From the NCBI GenBank assembly GCA_001695595.3, contig MBPM02000013.1:1-64000 (forward strand): a DNA stretch of 64,000 nucleotides. Direction: 5' to 3'. Under the pieces are notes generated by a model that was not told where the DNA came from, did no database searches, and saw nothing but the letters and a program-made list of their open reading frames with translations. Made by a program: the position numbers and the translations under genes. Numbering within the stretch: the stretch's first letter is position 1; each line of letters opens with the position of its first letter. Origin of the DNA: Plasmopara viticola. Lineage: Eukaryota > Oomycota > Peronosporomycetes > Peronosporales > Peronosporaceae. This document shows positions 1-9,506 of the stretch, one piece after another.

Positions 1-1960
1 AGAAGTGCAAACTGTGCTCCAAGTGAAGAAGACATATGCGCAGTCATGCTAAGGAGCCTTCCTGCAAGCTACGAGAGTTAGTGCAGGCGTTCCGGATGTC
101 GATCACCAGCTTCGAATTCAGCAGTCTCGTGAGTAAGCTGATTGCTGAAGAAGTGCGCAGAAGGAGGCGGCACGAGTAGAGGAAGCAACGCTCTCTAGCT
201 CTCTACACAAACAAGCGAAGCGTCAAGCAGCACCCGAAGAAGCAACAAGGACGACGTCCCAAAGGACCGTCGGGGGTGTGCTACAATTGTGGCAAGGTCG
301 GCCACTATGCTAGAGATTGCCGTTCAAGTCGGATTCCAAGAGAAGCAAACCATGACCAGTCCAACATCGCGTTCAATGCCAGTGGCTACGCGAGCAACTG
401 CTGGGTCATGGACAGCGGAGCATCGGCGCATATGTGCAAGGATCGAGGATCCTTCGTGGACTACAAGATAGTTGAACAGCCGCGCAGTGTTTCAAGCGCG
501 AAGAACGATGTGAAGCTCAAGGTCATCGGCTACGGAACGGTCAAGCTTCGGGTTTGGACCGGGCATGCGTGGATCGATGCCACGCTGGAAAATACTCTGC
601 ACGTTCAAGAACTGACAAAGAATTTGTTCTCGCTTACGGCTGCAGCAGCACGAGGAATGACGATCGAGATTACCCGCGACGAGTGCGTGGTGAAGCGTGG
701 CGGCACACCGGTTGCCACGGGAAGGAAACAGGGTTTCCTGATGTACCTCAACATCGAAGCTGATGCGGAGTGCCATGTTGCAGAGACAGAAGCAGAGCTA
801 TGGCACCGAAGACTGGGTCACGCATCGTATGGCACGGTAAACGCTCTGGTCAAGGATGGAAGAATCAAGGAGAAGAGATGAAGATGGACTTTGTATGCGA
901 TGTGTGCGCAACATCCAAGCAAGTGCGAAAGTCTTTCAATACAAGTGAGGAAGACGCAGAGCTCAGGAGGCTGCGCGTTCACCATGAAAAGTGGTGTGTT
1001 CTGACGTACTCGGGCCAATCACGCCACTCTCAAAGTCCGGTACAAGTACATTGTCAGCTTCATCATGATGAAAAACCGGTACACGACGGTCTTCCCGTTG
1101 CGGAAGAAGAGCGAAGTAAAGCGCGTTCACAAGGTTTTACCGAGAGATCAAGACGCTGTCTGGGACAAAGGTCAAGGTTCTTCGAAGTGACAACGGTGGG
1201 GAGTACCGGAACGCGGCGATGGACAACTTTTGCAAGGCAAAGTTTATTAAACAAGAGTTCACGGTACCGTTCAACCCTGAACAGAACGGTATGGCAAGAG
1301 CGCATGAACCGGACACTGATCGAGATGACACGCTGCATGATCAAGGACAGTGGACTCGACAAGTATACTGGTGTGAAGCTCTCATGACAGCGACAGACAT
1401 CCGGAACGTGCTTCCAAACGCGTCGAACAAGAGATCAAGTCCATACGAGATGGTGTTTAAGCGGAAACCGCGTATCGACCACATGCGCGTATTTGGTTGC
1501 GCAGTGTTACGCGCATGTGGCGAAGGCGGGACGCAAGAAACTGGATGATTCAGGCGTGAAGTGTTTCTTCCTTGGATATGCAAAGAAACACAAGGCGTAT
1601 CGACTTCTTGACGCGGACGACGGATCAATCAAGATTTCAAGAAGTGTGACGTTCGCTGAGCATCCCGTCTCGAAGGTACTGGAGAAGAGAAGAAATGTGA
1701 TCGTCGACGTGATTGAAGACGAAGAAGGGACGGAGGCCACCGTTTGAAGAGGAAGTTTGAGGACACCACCGATGCGAACACGCCAGGAGCCGGGGACACG
1801 CGGCAAGATAACGTGGTCGTTCAAGTTCCAACTCGTGCATCGAGCACACCTGGCCGAGATGGCGAAGAAGAGTGGATGGTGGCGACCTGTTCGGAAGAAG
1901 CGTGGTCTGGTGCGCCTACGACAAAGAATTCACGAACATACGCCGCGGTGAATTCAATCT
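1..1960 (+). pseudogene. copia gag-protease-integrase region, frameshifted
   Basis: Bases 1-275 read as the end of a copia gag, but not in one frame. From 276 an open frame of about 200 codons carries a CCHC zinc knuckle (CYNCGKVGHYARDC), then the protease active site DSGAS near 411-425, and ends at 881 in the GAG-pre-integrase motif (WHRRLGH). The zinc-binding cysteines continue in another frame (CDVC near 898-909). The integrase core motif SDNGGEY near 1,170-1,190 is in a third frame, which ends at 1,548. The integrase C-terminal part (FFLGY near 1,565-1,580) has shifted again. At least three frame changes interrupt the region. The gag-like reading of 1-275 is less certain than the rest. 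Confidence 0.85.
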
Positions 1961-1996
1961 GGACGACTTCGAGGAGAGTACGACTCTCACCACTGT

Positions 1997-3565
1997 TTGG
2001 TCGCGGAGAGCAGTGGGGAACAAGCTTCCACCTACGAAGAAGTAATGAAGAGCGAATACAAGGATCAGTGGCTGGAAGCGATGAAGAGCGAGATGAAGTC
2101 ACTTGAAGATCACAACACATGGAAGCTATTGGACATGCCACAGCATAAGAAGGCTGTTGGGTGCAAGTGGGTCTTCCGTATCAAGCGTGATTCGAGTGGC
2201 AATATTGTGAAGTTCAAGGCACGCTTAGTCGCAAAGGGGTTTACGCAGCGCCCTGGAATTGACTACAATGAGACGTTTGCGCCAGTCGCACGCAAAGAGT
2301 CGATTAATGCGGTGTTGGCGATCGCAGCGGCTGAAGACTTAGAAGCTGAAAATGTCGACGTTGATACAGCATTCCTGTATGGCGAAGTTGAAGAGGAGAT
2401 TTACATGGACCAGCCAGATGGCTTCGAAGATGAAGAAAATCCGGCAAAGAAGTGCTTACTTCAAAAAGCACTTTACGGGACGAAGCAAGCTGCGCGACAG
2501 TGGAACAGCAAGCTCACCAAGCATCTGGAGAATCAAGGTTTCAAGGGTACCTCGGCAGACCCATGTGTGTTCGTTCGTGTTTCGAGAAACGAGTACAGCA
2601 TCATCATCATTTACGTGGATGACTTGATGCTGTTCTGCAAAACCATGGATCATATTGAGGACATCAAGAGTGCGCTGAAGGAAGAGTTCAGCATCAAAGA
2701 ACTCGGAGAGCTCAAGTATTGCCTGGGGATCGAGATACACCGCAAGCGTGACGACCATGTGATCAAGATAAACCAACAAGCGTATATCAAGCGACTCGCG
2801 GAGAAATTTGGTGTTGATCAATGCAAGGACGTGCACACACCAGCGGACAGTAACTCCAAGTTGTCGAAGTTGCCCGAAGAGGAAGCGTTTGCGCCGAAGT
2901 ACCCATATCGCGAACTGGTGGGGGCTTTGATGTACATAGCAACATGTACGCGCCCGGACATAGCATATGCTGTTGGTGAAGTTGCCAAGTTTTGCGAGCG
3001 TTACGGCAAGGCACACTGGGCGGCGGCCAAGCGAATTCTGAAGTACTTGAAGACGACACTAGATATCAGCATTGTGTTTGACGGCTCGAGCAAGGGAGAG
3101 CTGATTGCGTATGCTGATGCAAACTGGGCAGGAGACCTCGACACGCGACGTTCAACAACAGGGTATGTATTCTTCTTGAATGGAAGTGCCGTTTCGTGGA
3201 ATTCCAAGCGTCAGCCGACGGTCGCAACATCAAGCACGGAAGCAGAGTACATGAGTTTGTACAGTGTAACGCAAGAGGCGCTTTGGTTCCGAAGTCTGCT
3301 CAAGGACATGAAGTACGGTGTCGATTCGGCAACAACGATTTATCAAGATAATCAAGGTTGCATCGCACTGGCCAAGAATCCTGTTTATCACTCGCGGACG
3401 AAGCACATCGACATCAAGTTTCATTTCCTGCGCGAGAAAGTGGAACGCGAGGAAATCACACTTGAATACAAGCCGACGGAAGACATGGTCGCGGACGGAT
3501 TTACGAAGGCACTTGCAAGGGACAAGCACAGCAAGTTTCTTACGGGTCTACGGATGGCAGCGTAG
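1997..3565 (+). CDS. copia reverse transcriptase and RNase H, open frame
   Basis: A continuous frame of 522 codons gives the C-terminal half of a copia polyprotein. The copia-type RT signature ARLVAKGF is near residues 75-82. The catalytic YVDD is at residues 206-209 (bases 2,612-2,623). RNase H follows with DANWAGD near 373, STEAEYMSL near 413-421, a DNQ motif near 451 and TKHID near 468. All catalytic positions I can judge are present. The frame opens with a non-ATG codon because it is a piece of a polyprotein and not an independent gene. The stop TAG is at 3,563-3,565, 32 bp before the LTR. This half is the best-preserved retroelement coding sequence in the window, although the upstream frame breaks should disable the element. 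Confidence 0.9.
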   Translation: MVAESSGEQASTYEEVMKSEYKDQWLEAMKSEMKSLEDHNTWKLLDMPQHKKAVGCKWVFRIKRDSSGNIVKFKARLVAKGFTQRPGIDYNETFAPVARKESINAVLAIAAAEDLEAENVDVDTAFLYGEVEEEIYMDQPDGFEDEENPAKKCLLQKALYGTKQAARQWNSKLTKHLENQGFKGTSADPCVFVRVSRNEYSIIIIYVDDLMLFCKTMDHIEDIKSALKEEFSIKELGELKYCLGIEIHRKRDDHVIKINQQAYIKRLAEKFGVDQCKDVHTPADSNSKLSKLPEEEAFAPKYPYRELVGALMYIATCTRPDIAYAVGEVAKFCERYGKAHWAAAKRILKYLKTTLDISIVFDGSSKGELIAYADANWAGDLDTRRSTTGYVFFLNGSAVSWNSKRQPTVATSSTEAEYMSLYSVTQEALWFRSLLKDMKYGVDSATTIYQDNQGCIALAKNPVYHSRTKHIDIKFHFLREKVEREEITLEYKPTEDMVADGFTKALARDKHSKFLTGLRMAA

Positions 3566-3587
3566 GATGCTCACTTCGCGCGCACAT

Positions 3588-3597
3588 CAAGGGAGAG
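3588..3597 (+). promoter_or_regulatory. polypurine tract of the copia element
   Basis: The sequence CAAGGGAGAG lies directly before the TGTT start of the 3' LTR. This is where plus-strand DNA synthesis is primed in LTR elements. The call rests on position and purine content. Confidence 0.7.
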
Positions 3598-3803
3598 TGT
3601 TAAAGATTGATGTGCTGATCGAAGAAAGGCGGACGTTACTATGACCAGTGATTGGTCAATGCGATTGAATGGCTATCGTGCGCGAAAGGAATGAATGGCC
3701 AGCAAGAGAGACAGCAAAGAGTAGGACAAGGATGAACGCACAAATACAACTTACTGGGTTTATTTTTATTAACTTTCCGATCCCGTGTTTATTTTTATTA
3801 ACA
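3598..3803 (+). repeat. 3' LTR of the copia element, 206 bp
   Basis: The LTR starts TGTTAA and ends TTAACA, a perfect 6-bp terminal inverted repeat with the canonical TG...CA ends. It follows a polypurine tract and the RNase H stop codon. Near its 3' end the 16-bp sequence GTTTATTTTTATTAAC occurs twice (3,758-3,773 and 3,787-3,802). If the usual 5-bp target duplication applies, its right copy is AGAAG at 3,804-3,808; the left copy is outside the window. No second copy of this LTR was found here. Confidence 0.8.
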
Positions 3804-5420
3804 AGAAGTACCTAGTGCCAATAAGACCCAAGACTTGTCCAGCGATGGAAACGGTGTACTTTCACGTGGTCCGAGCCAATAGAAATGGGAGCGTAAAGAA
3901 TATCATAGTCTTGTCCCCAAGGCGAAATTGCTTCATCGAAAAGTCAAATAATTGGGTCCGCCCAAGATGGTATATTAGCCGGCATCCTGCCAGCTAAAAT
4001 CACTTTACATAGCACGTGAAGCTGAAGACTCTTAATGGAGTCTAAGGTAGGTGTTAAGCCCAATCCACCTTGACTTTTAGGGAAGAAGCACCACTCACGG
4101 GCCAGAGCGTTGGAAGACTTAGAACGATACATGAAGCGTGAAATTGTCGTGAAAGCTGATCTCGAAAGCCCGTGGACGAATATAACAAACACTGGCCGTG
4201 TACCATAGTACAGGTCGAACTATTTGTTGGAGAATAACAACTTGATCCCGTAAAGTCCTTGCGCGGTGAAGCCATAGCGAACACCGGTTTTCGATTTTCA
4301 CGATAAGATGCTGGGGTCGATCAGCGTCCAGAGGAGTTGGTCCGTAATATATACCCAAGTTTGGTGCAGGCATAATTGTCTACCACAACAACTCCCAGTG
4401 ATAGAAGGTTTTGCCTTAATAACTCATTTTTTGCAGTTCAAAATTGAAAGGGAAGGTTATCGTCTTACTCGTATTTAGACTCATCCCAGAGGCCTCACAA
4501 AAATTCCCTTCCAATTTTAAAAAGTAATTGGTATGGCGTAAATCATGCTATCAGCAAAGCTAATAACAGTGTGGATCGAATCATGAGTGAGGCGATGTCT
4601 CAAATTGAGTGAGTGTCACTAATTGAGTGAGTGGCCGATTGATTTTGAAGACCATAGTCTTGAAGACGAACTCGAAGGAAATTAAGCAAAAACTCATTAG
4701 AGCACAAATAATGCCGGCGATAATGGGTCTCCTTGACGGACCCCGCACCTAGTTCAAATGGGTCAAGTGGTTGGCCATTGAACATCAGGGTAGATTAGGG
4801 TACCCGGGAAGGGTTCGTAACCAGCGGCGAAATTGGTCCCCAAATCCATAGTGCATTAGAACTATATCGAGTGCGTCCCATACGACACTATCAAAGGCTT
4901 TAGCGAATTCTAGTAGAACGGCGCCAGCCGGGGAATTGCCACCCAAAATAATTAGTCAAAGCTTGAAATCGTAAATGTGCGTGGCGAATATCGCGGCCCG
5001 ATACAAATCTAAATGGGTCCGGGTGAAGTAATTTTCCCAATACGGAGCCGAGCCTATGGGCCAAAATTTTGGGCCCGACTTTAGCGTCCACATTAAGCAA
5101 TGAAATTGGTCGATAATTGCTGGAAAGTTTCCGATCGCCTTTGTTATAAAGAAGCGAGACTTGAACCCTCCGCTGAAATTAGTCATTTCTCCCCTTTGGA
5201 ATTGAGCAGCATACATAACTTCGAATATTCTGCTCAAGAGGGCTAGATCTGTCTTATAATATTCAAAAGGAAGGCCGTCCGGTCTCGGAGTTTTTTCAAT
5301 TGCCGTGTGTGTTAGCGCCCAATAAAACTCAAAAGCTGTGAGGGGCTGTCCAAATAAGCCTGATCCGTCAAGGTAAGTCGCGCTTTAGTGTCTTGAAGAA
5401 TTTGGACCAATTTTAAAGAT
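3804..5420 (-). pseudogene. degraded LINE (non-LTR retrotransposon) reverse transcriptase
   Basis: Reading down from about 5,420 on the minus strand, motifs of a LINE RT appear in order but in several frames. They are PDGLPFEYYK (about 5,250-5,290, following a 'KTPRPDG'-like stretch), LLNVDAKVGPKILAHRL (about 5,050-5,103), EFAKAFDSV (4,884-4,910), a GDPLSP-like region near 4,730, and FADS at 4,547-4,558 where a YADD/FADD catalytic box is expected. Downstream segments (about 3,820-4,370) resemble the LINE C-terminal region. The second catalytic aspartate is replaced by serine, and frameshifts are frequent, so it is inactive. No endonuclease region is visible. The copia LTR abuts its 3' side. 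Confidence 0.8.
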
Positions 5421-5421
5421 C

Positions 5422-5530
5422 CCATTTTGGTTTACTATGGCCAAATTCCTTCGAAGGCGAACAGTAGATCCAAAACCATTTTGGTTTAATATGTCCAATT
5501 TCCTTTGAAGGCGAACAGTAAATCACAAAA
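5422..5530. repeat. 54-bp tandem duplication
   Basis: Two adjacent copies (5,422-5,475 and 5,476-5,530) both begin CCATTTTGGTTTA and both contain GAAGGCGAACAGTA. A few substitutions separate them. The stretch lies between the LINE remnant and the TIR element, probably in the left end of repeat copy A. Confidence 0.8.
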
Positions 5531-5613
5531 CGTTTGTACAAACCTTTGGTAGCCATCTGAGCATTGGAGCCGCTAACCAGCCCTCTTTTCGCTGACCAGC
5601 CCCCCCTTAATAC

Positions 5614-5623
5614 AGCACCCCTA
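5614..5623. repeat. target-site duplication, left copy (AGCACCCCTA)
   Basis: AGCACCCCTA here and at 5,950-5,959 flank the short LINE-derived element exactly. A 10-bp duplication fits target-primed retrotransposition. Confidence 0.85.
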
Positions 5624-5949
5624 TTGTATTGTATTGTATTACGTTATCGCGTTGCCGAGTTGTGCACGTGCTAAGCTCAGTCTGGCTAGTCCACGGCATA
5701 GAGTGGTGTCCGCATACGTCGGGTCTCGTTCGGCGGGCAGTGCAGCCAGCATCAAGGTCATGAGGGTCTTCCATTATTTTGTTTAGCTCCGACTTGGTAA
5801 GAGTCCAGGTGGCGCCCTGGTGCTGGAGACCGTCGCGTCGAGGGTAAGACTCGTTAGAGACCTGCAGATGCCCGAGAGCACCTTACCGAAGCGCGCGAGC
5901 ATTAAGCCCCCGCGCTTGGAAGGGGGCGTCAACCCAACCTTTTCCCTGA
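5624..5949 (-). mobile_element. short LINE-derived non-autonomous retroelement, copy 1
   Basis: Read on the minus strand, the element starts GGGAAAAGGTTGGG and matches the 5' leader of the LINE at 25,363-26,525. It then jumps to a roughly 30-bp piece from that LINE's C-terminal coding region (the part reading CCACCTGG...CTTACCAAGTC), and jumps again to the LINE 3' end. It closes with a TACAA repeat tail. The same two internal junctions occur in copy 2 at 24,924-25,247, so this is a propagated family and not a chance deletion. No coding capacity remains. It is nested in the TIR element and flanked by a perfect 10-bp target duplication. Confidence 0.85.
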
Positions 5950-5959
5950 AGCACCCCTA
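5950..5959. repeat. target-site duplication, right copy (AGCACCCCTA)
   Basis: Partner of 5,614-5,623. Confidence 0.85.
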
Positions 5960-8131
5960 GTATATACAAAAATCGACCCCTCTACGCACTCGCTTAGCAT
6001 TGCAATTCAGCGCTTCGAAGAAAATGTAGTACAATAGTGGCTAGTAAAACATACTCATTAGTTGCTGCGCATTGTATATGGCGTCTGCTGTTCCGAGCAC
6101 GAACAAATTGTATATGAACATATTAAAACCTTGGCAACTTTGCAAAGTCGGGCAGTGTGAGGTGCAAGTTGTGAAATTTTTAATTTCACGCAGTGCGAGG
6201 CAATGATTTGCGCCTATACTACACACAGGGTTGGAGTATTTTTTTCTTAGGCGACTAATAACGAACAATCTGATCGTTCCAACTTTTTGGTGCGCACATA
6301 CCAACGTAACTAATACCTTAGTAAACTTCTATGCAGCATTCAGAAAAGTTTAATCAATAGCATTGTTGACCTGAGTCGCTAATTTCATAATTGTAGACTC
6401 GTAAAATTTTACGAAGCGAGTCCAATATGAAAAGCAAAGACTACAGCAATGTGAAAATTACTCTTTTCCCGATGCGTCAACCAACAGAATGAAGCCAAAA
6501 AGACAAAAGAGAAGCGCAAGCCCTATTCTGTGGCAATGACAGGAACGAACGACCTCGTGATACCCCCGCTGCTTGCAAGTGAAACAATCATGAAATCTGG
6601 TAAACACTATCATATGACCTGGCGTCGCATAAGTATAAATAGTGATGGCTACTATTTCCAACGGAGAAAATTCAAATCCGACAGAACATTTTAATCTAAT
6701 GGGATTCGGTCCAGCCAATCATAAATCTTCAATATATACTGCATCAAGTTGGTGGGATGGATAGTGAAAGCGTGGGGCTGGTTAGCGGCTCCCCTCAGCA
6801 TTCACAATGCGTTACTCTCCCTTGTAACAATCGCTTTTATTCAAAAAGTGCATTAGAGGTAATATGTTTTACAATAGATTAAATGATTGACATAAGCTGG
6901 CAGATAAGCAATTGATTTTATGTCAATGCCTATGGACGCCAAGCTTGTATCAACCACTGATTCATATTCAAGTAGTCTCTGAATAGATCATCCATCTTTG
7001 GTTTTTTAACTTTGAATAAAATACGGTTTGAACGATTGCAAGTATCGCTACCGCCTTTAACCGCTATTTGTTGCCTCAGTAAATAATAAAACACTTTTAC
7101 GAAAACAAAATAATTTAACGCTTGCTTGTCACTGTGGCATTTTAAAGCTTTCCGATGGAAGTCAGCTATAAGCTAGCAACAGCACTAGCTGATTACACTT
7201 ATACCATATCTAAGCTCAAAAACCAAGAATGTTAAGATTTGTCATCTAGCTTATTTTTGATCTAGACAAAAAAATGCCCGCGTGACGCTACTACAGACAA
7301 CCTTGTATCCGCAGTGACGCCTGCACCTGCGTCTACGCTTGAAATTGAAAACTTACATGATTTGACATTTCTGCTAAGCCAGGATCGCTGTACCAGCATG
7401 ACTTACAACAGGTCTTTTGTTCATGACTCACTTGGGGCTGAGATCATGAAAAACAATCAAACAAAAAATTGCACCTCCTAATTAAAACCGGTCAGCTAAT
7501 TGATCGACCGCACAAAGCTCTGATGCGTAAGAGATAGACGCGTAAAGCTCGCAAATAATCAAGAAGAGGAGCATTTGCGTCAAAACGTCACAGCTTGGTC
7601 TTTCATTGGTGCTGTAGAAGGAACGGCCTGACAAAATGATATCACAAAAATCTCTGAGCGAAGAAAGTTTCGTGATAGAATCCAGACAAAATGTTGTGAA
7701 AAAATTCGAGTGCACAACGATTGCTTTTTGCCACGGGGATTACAAGTAAGCGTCTTTGTAAAATCCTGACGAGCCTTGAGCCGCATAGCTTAACATTGTT
7801 GATATGGAATATTCGAAAAGCTTGCCGATGACGCATTCGAAACAAAACAAAAATTATAAGCGAGCTTACAAAAAGGTGACAAGTTAAAGCTCACAGGATA
7901 AGCTTTAAGGACGCGTGCAGCTTTTGCTGAGAGCATGGCTTTCCGGACAAGCAAAACAACGCTGTTCGATCGATCTCGTCGAATCCAAATATTTTAACAA
8001 AGAGCTACAAAAGCGGCTTATGTAAAAGCATTCTGAGCATTGATAATTTTTAGAGCTTCGGTTCTGTCTGTGCCATACAGAGTCTGCGCTTCTTTTTCTT
8101 GTACCATACGGCGACACAAATACATTGATGA

Positions 8132-8455
8132 TTGCAGCGTATTTTCAACACACAACATCCTTCCGCTCCTAAAGTAGTCGATGAATTTAACCGTACCTTT
8201 TCCCAACTCCACAACCAGATTCTTAAGAAGGTGGCGAAGTGTCGTGTACTAGCAGGTGCCAAACATATAGAAATACCTAGCAACAACGTACGCTGCGTTT
8301 TAGTTTCTTTCGGAGCACGATCTGCAACCCAAGAAAAATTCCTTGGAGTCGAACTTCGTACTGGCCAGGAGATATATTTTCTGCACAAGATCCAGTACAA
8401 AAAACGCTGTTATTTGTGCATTTTATTTTTCCTTAAAATCTATGATAGGTACTGA
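8132..8455 (+). other. unassigned open frame inside repeat copy A
   Basis: An ATG-initiated frame of 107 codons. Its last part (GVELRTGQEIYFLHKIQYKK) is recognisable, with changes, in the matching stretch of copies B and C, but there it is interrupted by stops upstream. I recognise no domain, signal peptide or clear coding bias. It may be a trace of an ancient gene carried by the repeat. I would not count it as an expressed gene on this evidence. Confidence 0.2.
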
Positions 8456-9477
8456 CCTATCGTAATCTTTGTCCTCGTTCACAAAATGGGAAAAGAGTGA
8501 ATATTATTGCGTCTGGGCATCTAGAAATAGAGCGGAGCTTTATCAAGATTTGATGCGAATTGGATCGAAATGTAGCAGACGACACGAATGGTTATGTCCG
8601 ATATTGCGTGTCGATAAAGGCGTAACGCTCATGTGAAGTAATACCTGATGGAAAGAAGTGTTTTGAGAAAAAGAATTTGCTGTCAAGCCACCCGACGAAA
8701 GTAGCGCCGGCTCAACTTCAAAGGAAAACCGACAGAATACATCGTGTTGATACAGAAGCCCAAAGGCGATTTAATACGATGGCGTTAAAAGGAAAGAGCA
8801 AATTAAAGCAACTAAGATGATCACATATTCAGATTGACAAGATGCTGAGTAGTGGACTTGTCGACAAATAATTTCATACATATAAAGTTTTTATTATTAT
8901 CTTTGCAGTCTATTTTTTCGCAAGAATGTAAGCGTGAAACCAACTTCTCATTCAGATGATGCCTTACAATACAAGCGACACCTTCGAATGTCGCTGTGCT
9001 GGACGTGGATGCAGGGATGAATGTGTCGCGAAAATGACAGAAATTGCCTAATTCAGTCACACTTTTTTTTGTAGTGACTTCAATGAGATAGTATCCACTC
9101 AAGAACCAATGATCTTCGACTCTTTTGCTTTGTAAAAGACCTGATTGCTCGTGCTACAAAAGCGCACTTTTGATGAACCTTGTATTTCTTCCGAATATAC
9201 ACTAACGAAAATGGATTTTTAAAAGTGGACAGGCGATGGATCTGGTAAATCAGCTTAGTTTTCAAGCTACCAAAATTAGTTTGCAGTGCTACAGTCTTAC
9301 AAGTCAATTGAAACTTTCAAGCGAGCGTAAGCAAAATAAGTGAATGTTTATAATGGAAGCGACAACTTTGCTCAAATAAGATAGCCCTTCCGTTTGGAGT
9401 TAATTAGAATGGATCCAGCACGATTTCAGTGCACAAATACCAGCAAAAGCGTAAGTATTACGAGTATCTAGCGCGGG

Positions 9478-9506
9478 TCCAGGGTCGCTGCGACCTGACC
9501 GCCCGG
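9478..9506 (+). repeat. GC-rich conserved block in repeat copy A
   Basis: A 29-bp block around the near-palindrome GGTCGCTGCGACC followed by TGACCGCCCGG. It is the same, with no more than one mismatch, in B (30,599-30,627), C (37,900-37,928, inverted) and D (53,212-53,240, inverted), although the surrounding repeat is AT-rich and clearly diverged. Confidence 0.75.

Larger units (their letters stand above)
1..3803 (+). mobile_element. Ty1/copia LTR retrotransposon, 5' end outside the window
   Basis: The order gag zinc knuckle, aspartic protease, GAG-pre-integrase, integrase, reverse transcriptase, RNase H is diagnostic of Ty1/copia. Integrase lies before RT, unlike Ty3/gypsy. The element runs from the window edge to a 206-bp 3' LTR. 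The gag-protease-integrase part is split over three reading frames, while the RT-RNase H part is one long open frame. The 3' LTR directly abuts a minus-strand LINE, so the element probably inserted into that LINE. The 5' LTR, primer-binding site and 5' target duplication are not visible. With its frame breaks this copy is not expected to transpose alone. Confidence 0.95.
5566..6796. mobile_element. putative non-autonomous DNA transposon with terminal inverted repeats
   Basis: The 18-bp sequence GGAGCCGCTAACCAGCCC at 5,566-5,583 recurs inverted at 6,775-6,792. AGCATT flanks the element on both sides (5,560-5,565 and 6,797-6,802). Copy D of the surrounding repeat has a single AGCATT at the matching place (near 56,141-56,146 on the other strand) with no insertion, an empty site. 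Without the nested LINE-derived element it is about 895 bp. A second, diverged copy of the terminal motif (CGCTGACCAGCCC) sits just inside the left end. Short minus-strand open frames occur inside, but I recognise no transposase. The superfamily is unassigned; the right end carries about four extra bases relative to the left. Confidence 0.65.

Noticed and set aside
8821..9102. A 93-codon minus-strand frame matched by a 129-codon frame at 53,598-53,987, looking like a conserved small protein
   Set aside because: Neither has an ATG start, many differences between them change amino acids, and the matching stretches in copies B and C are broken. The similarity is that of the whole repeat, not of a protein under selection.
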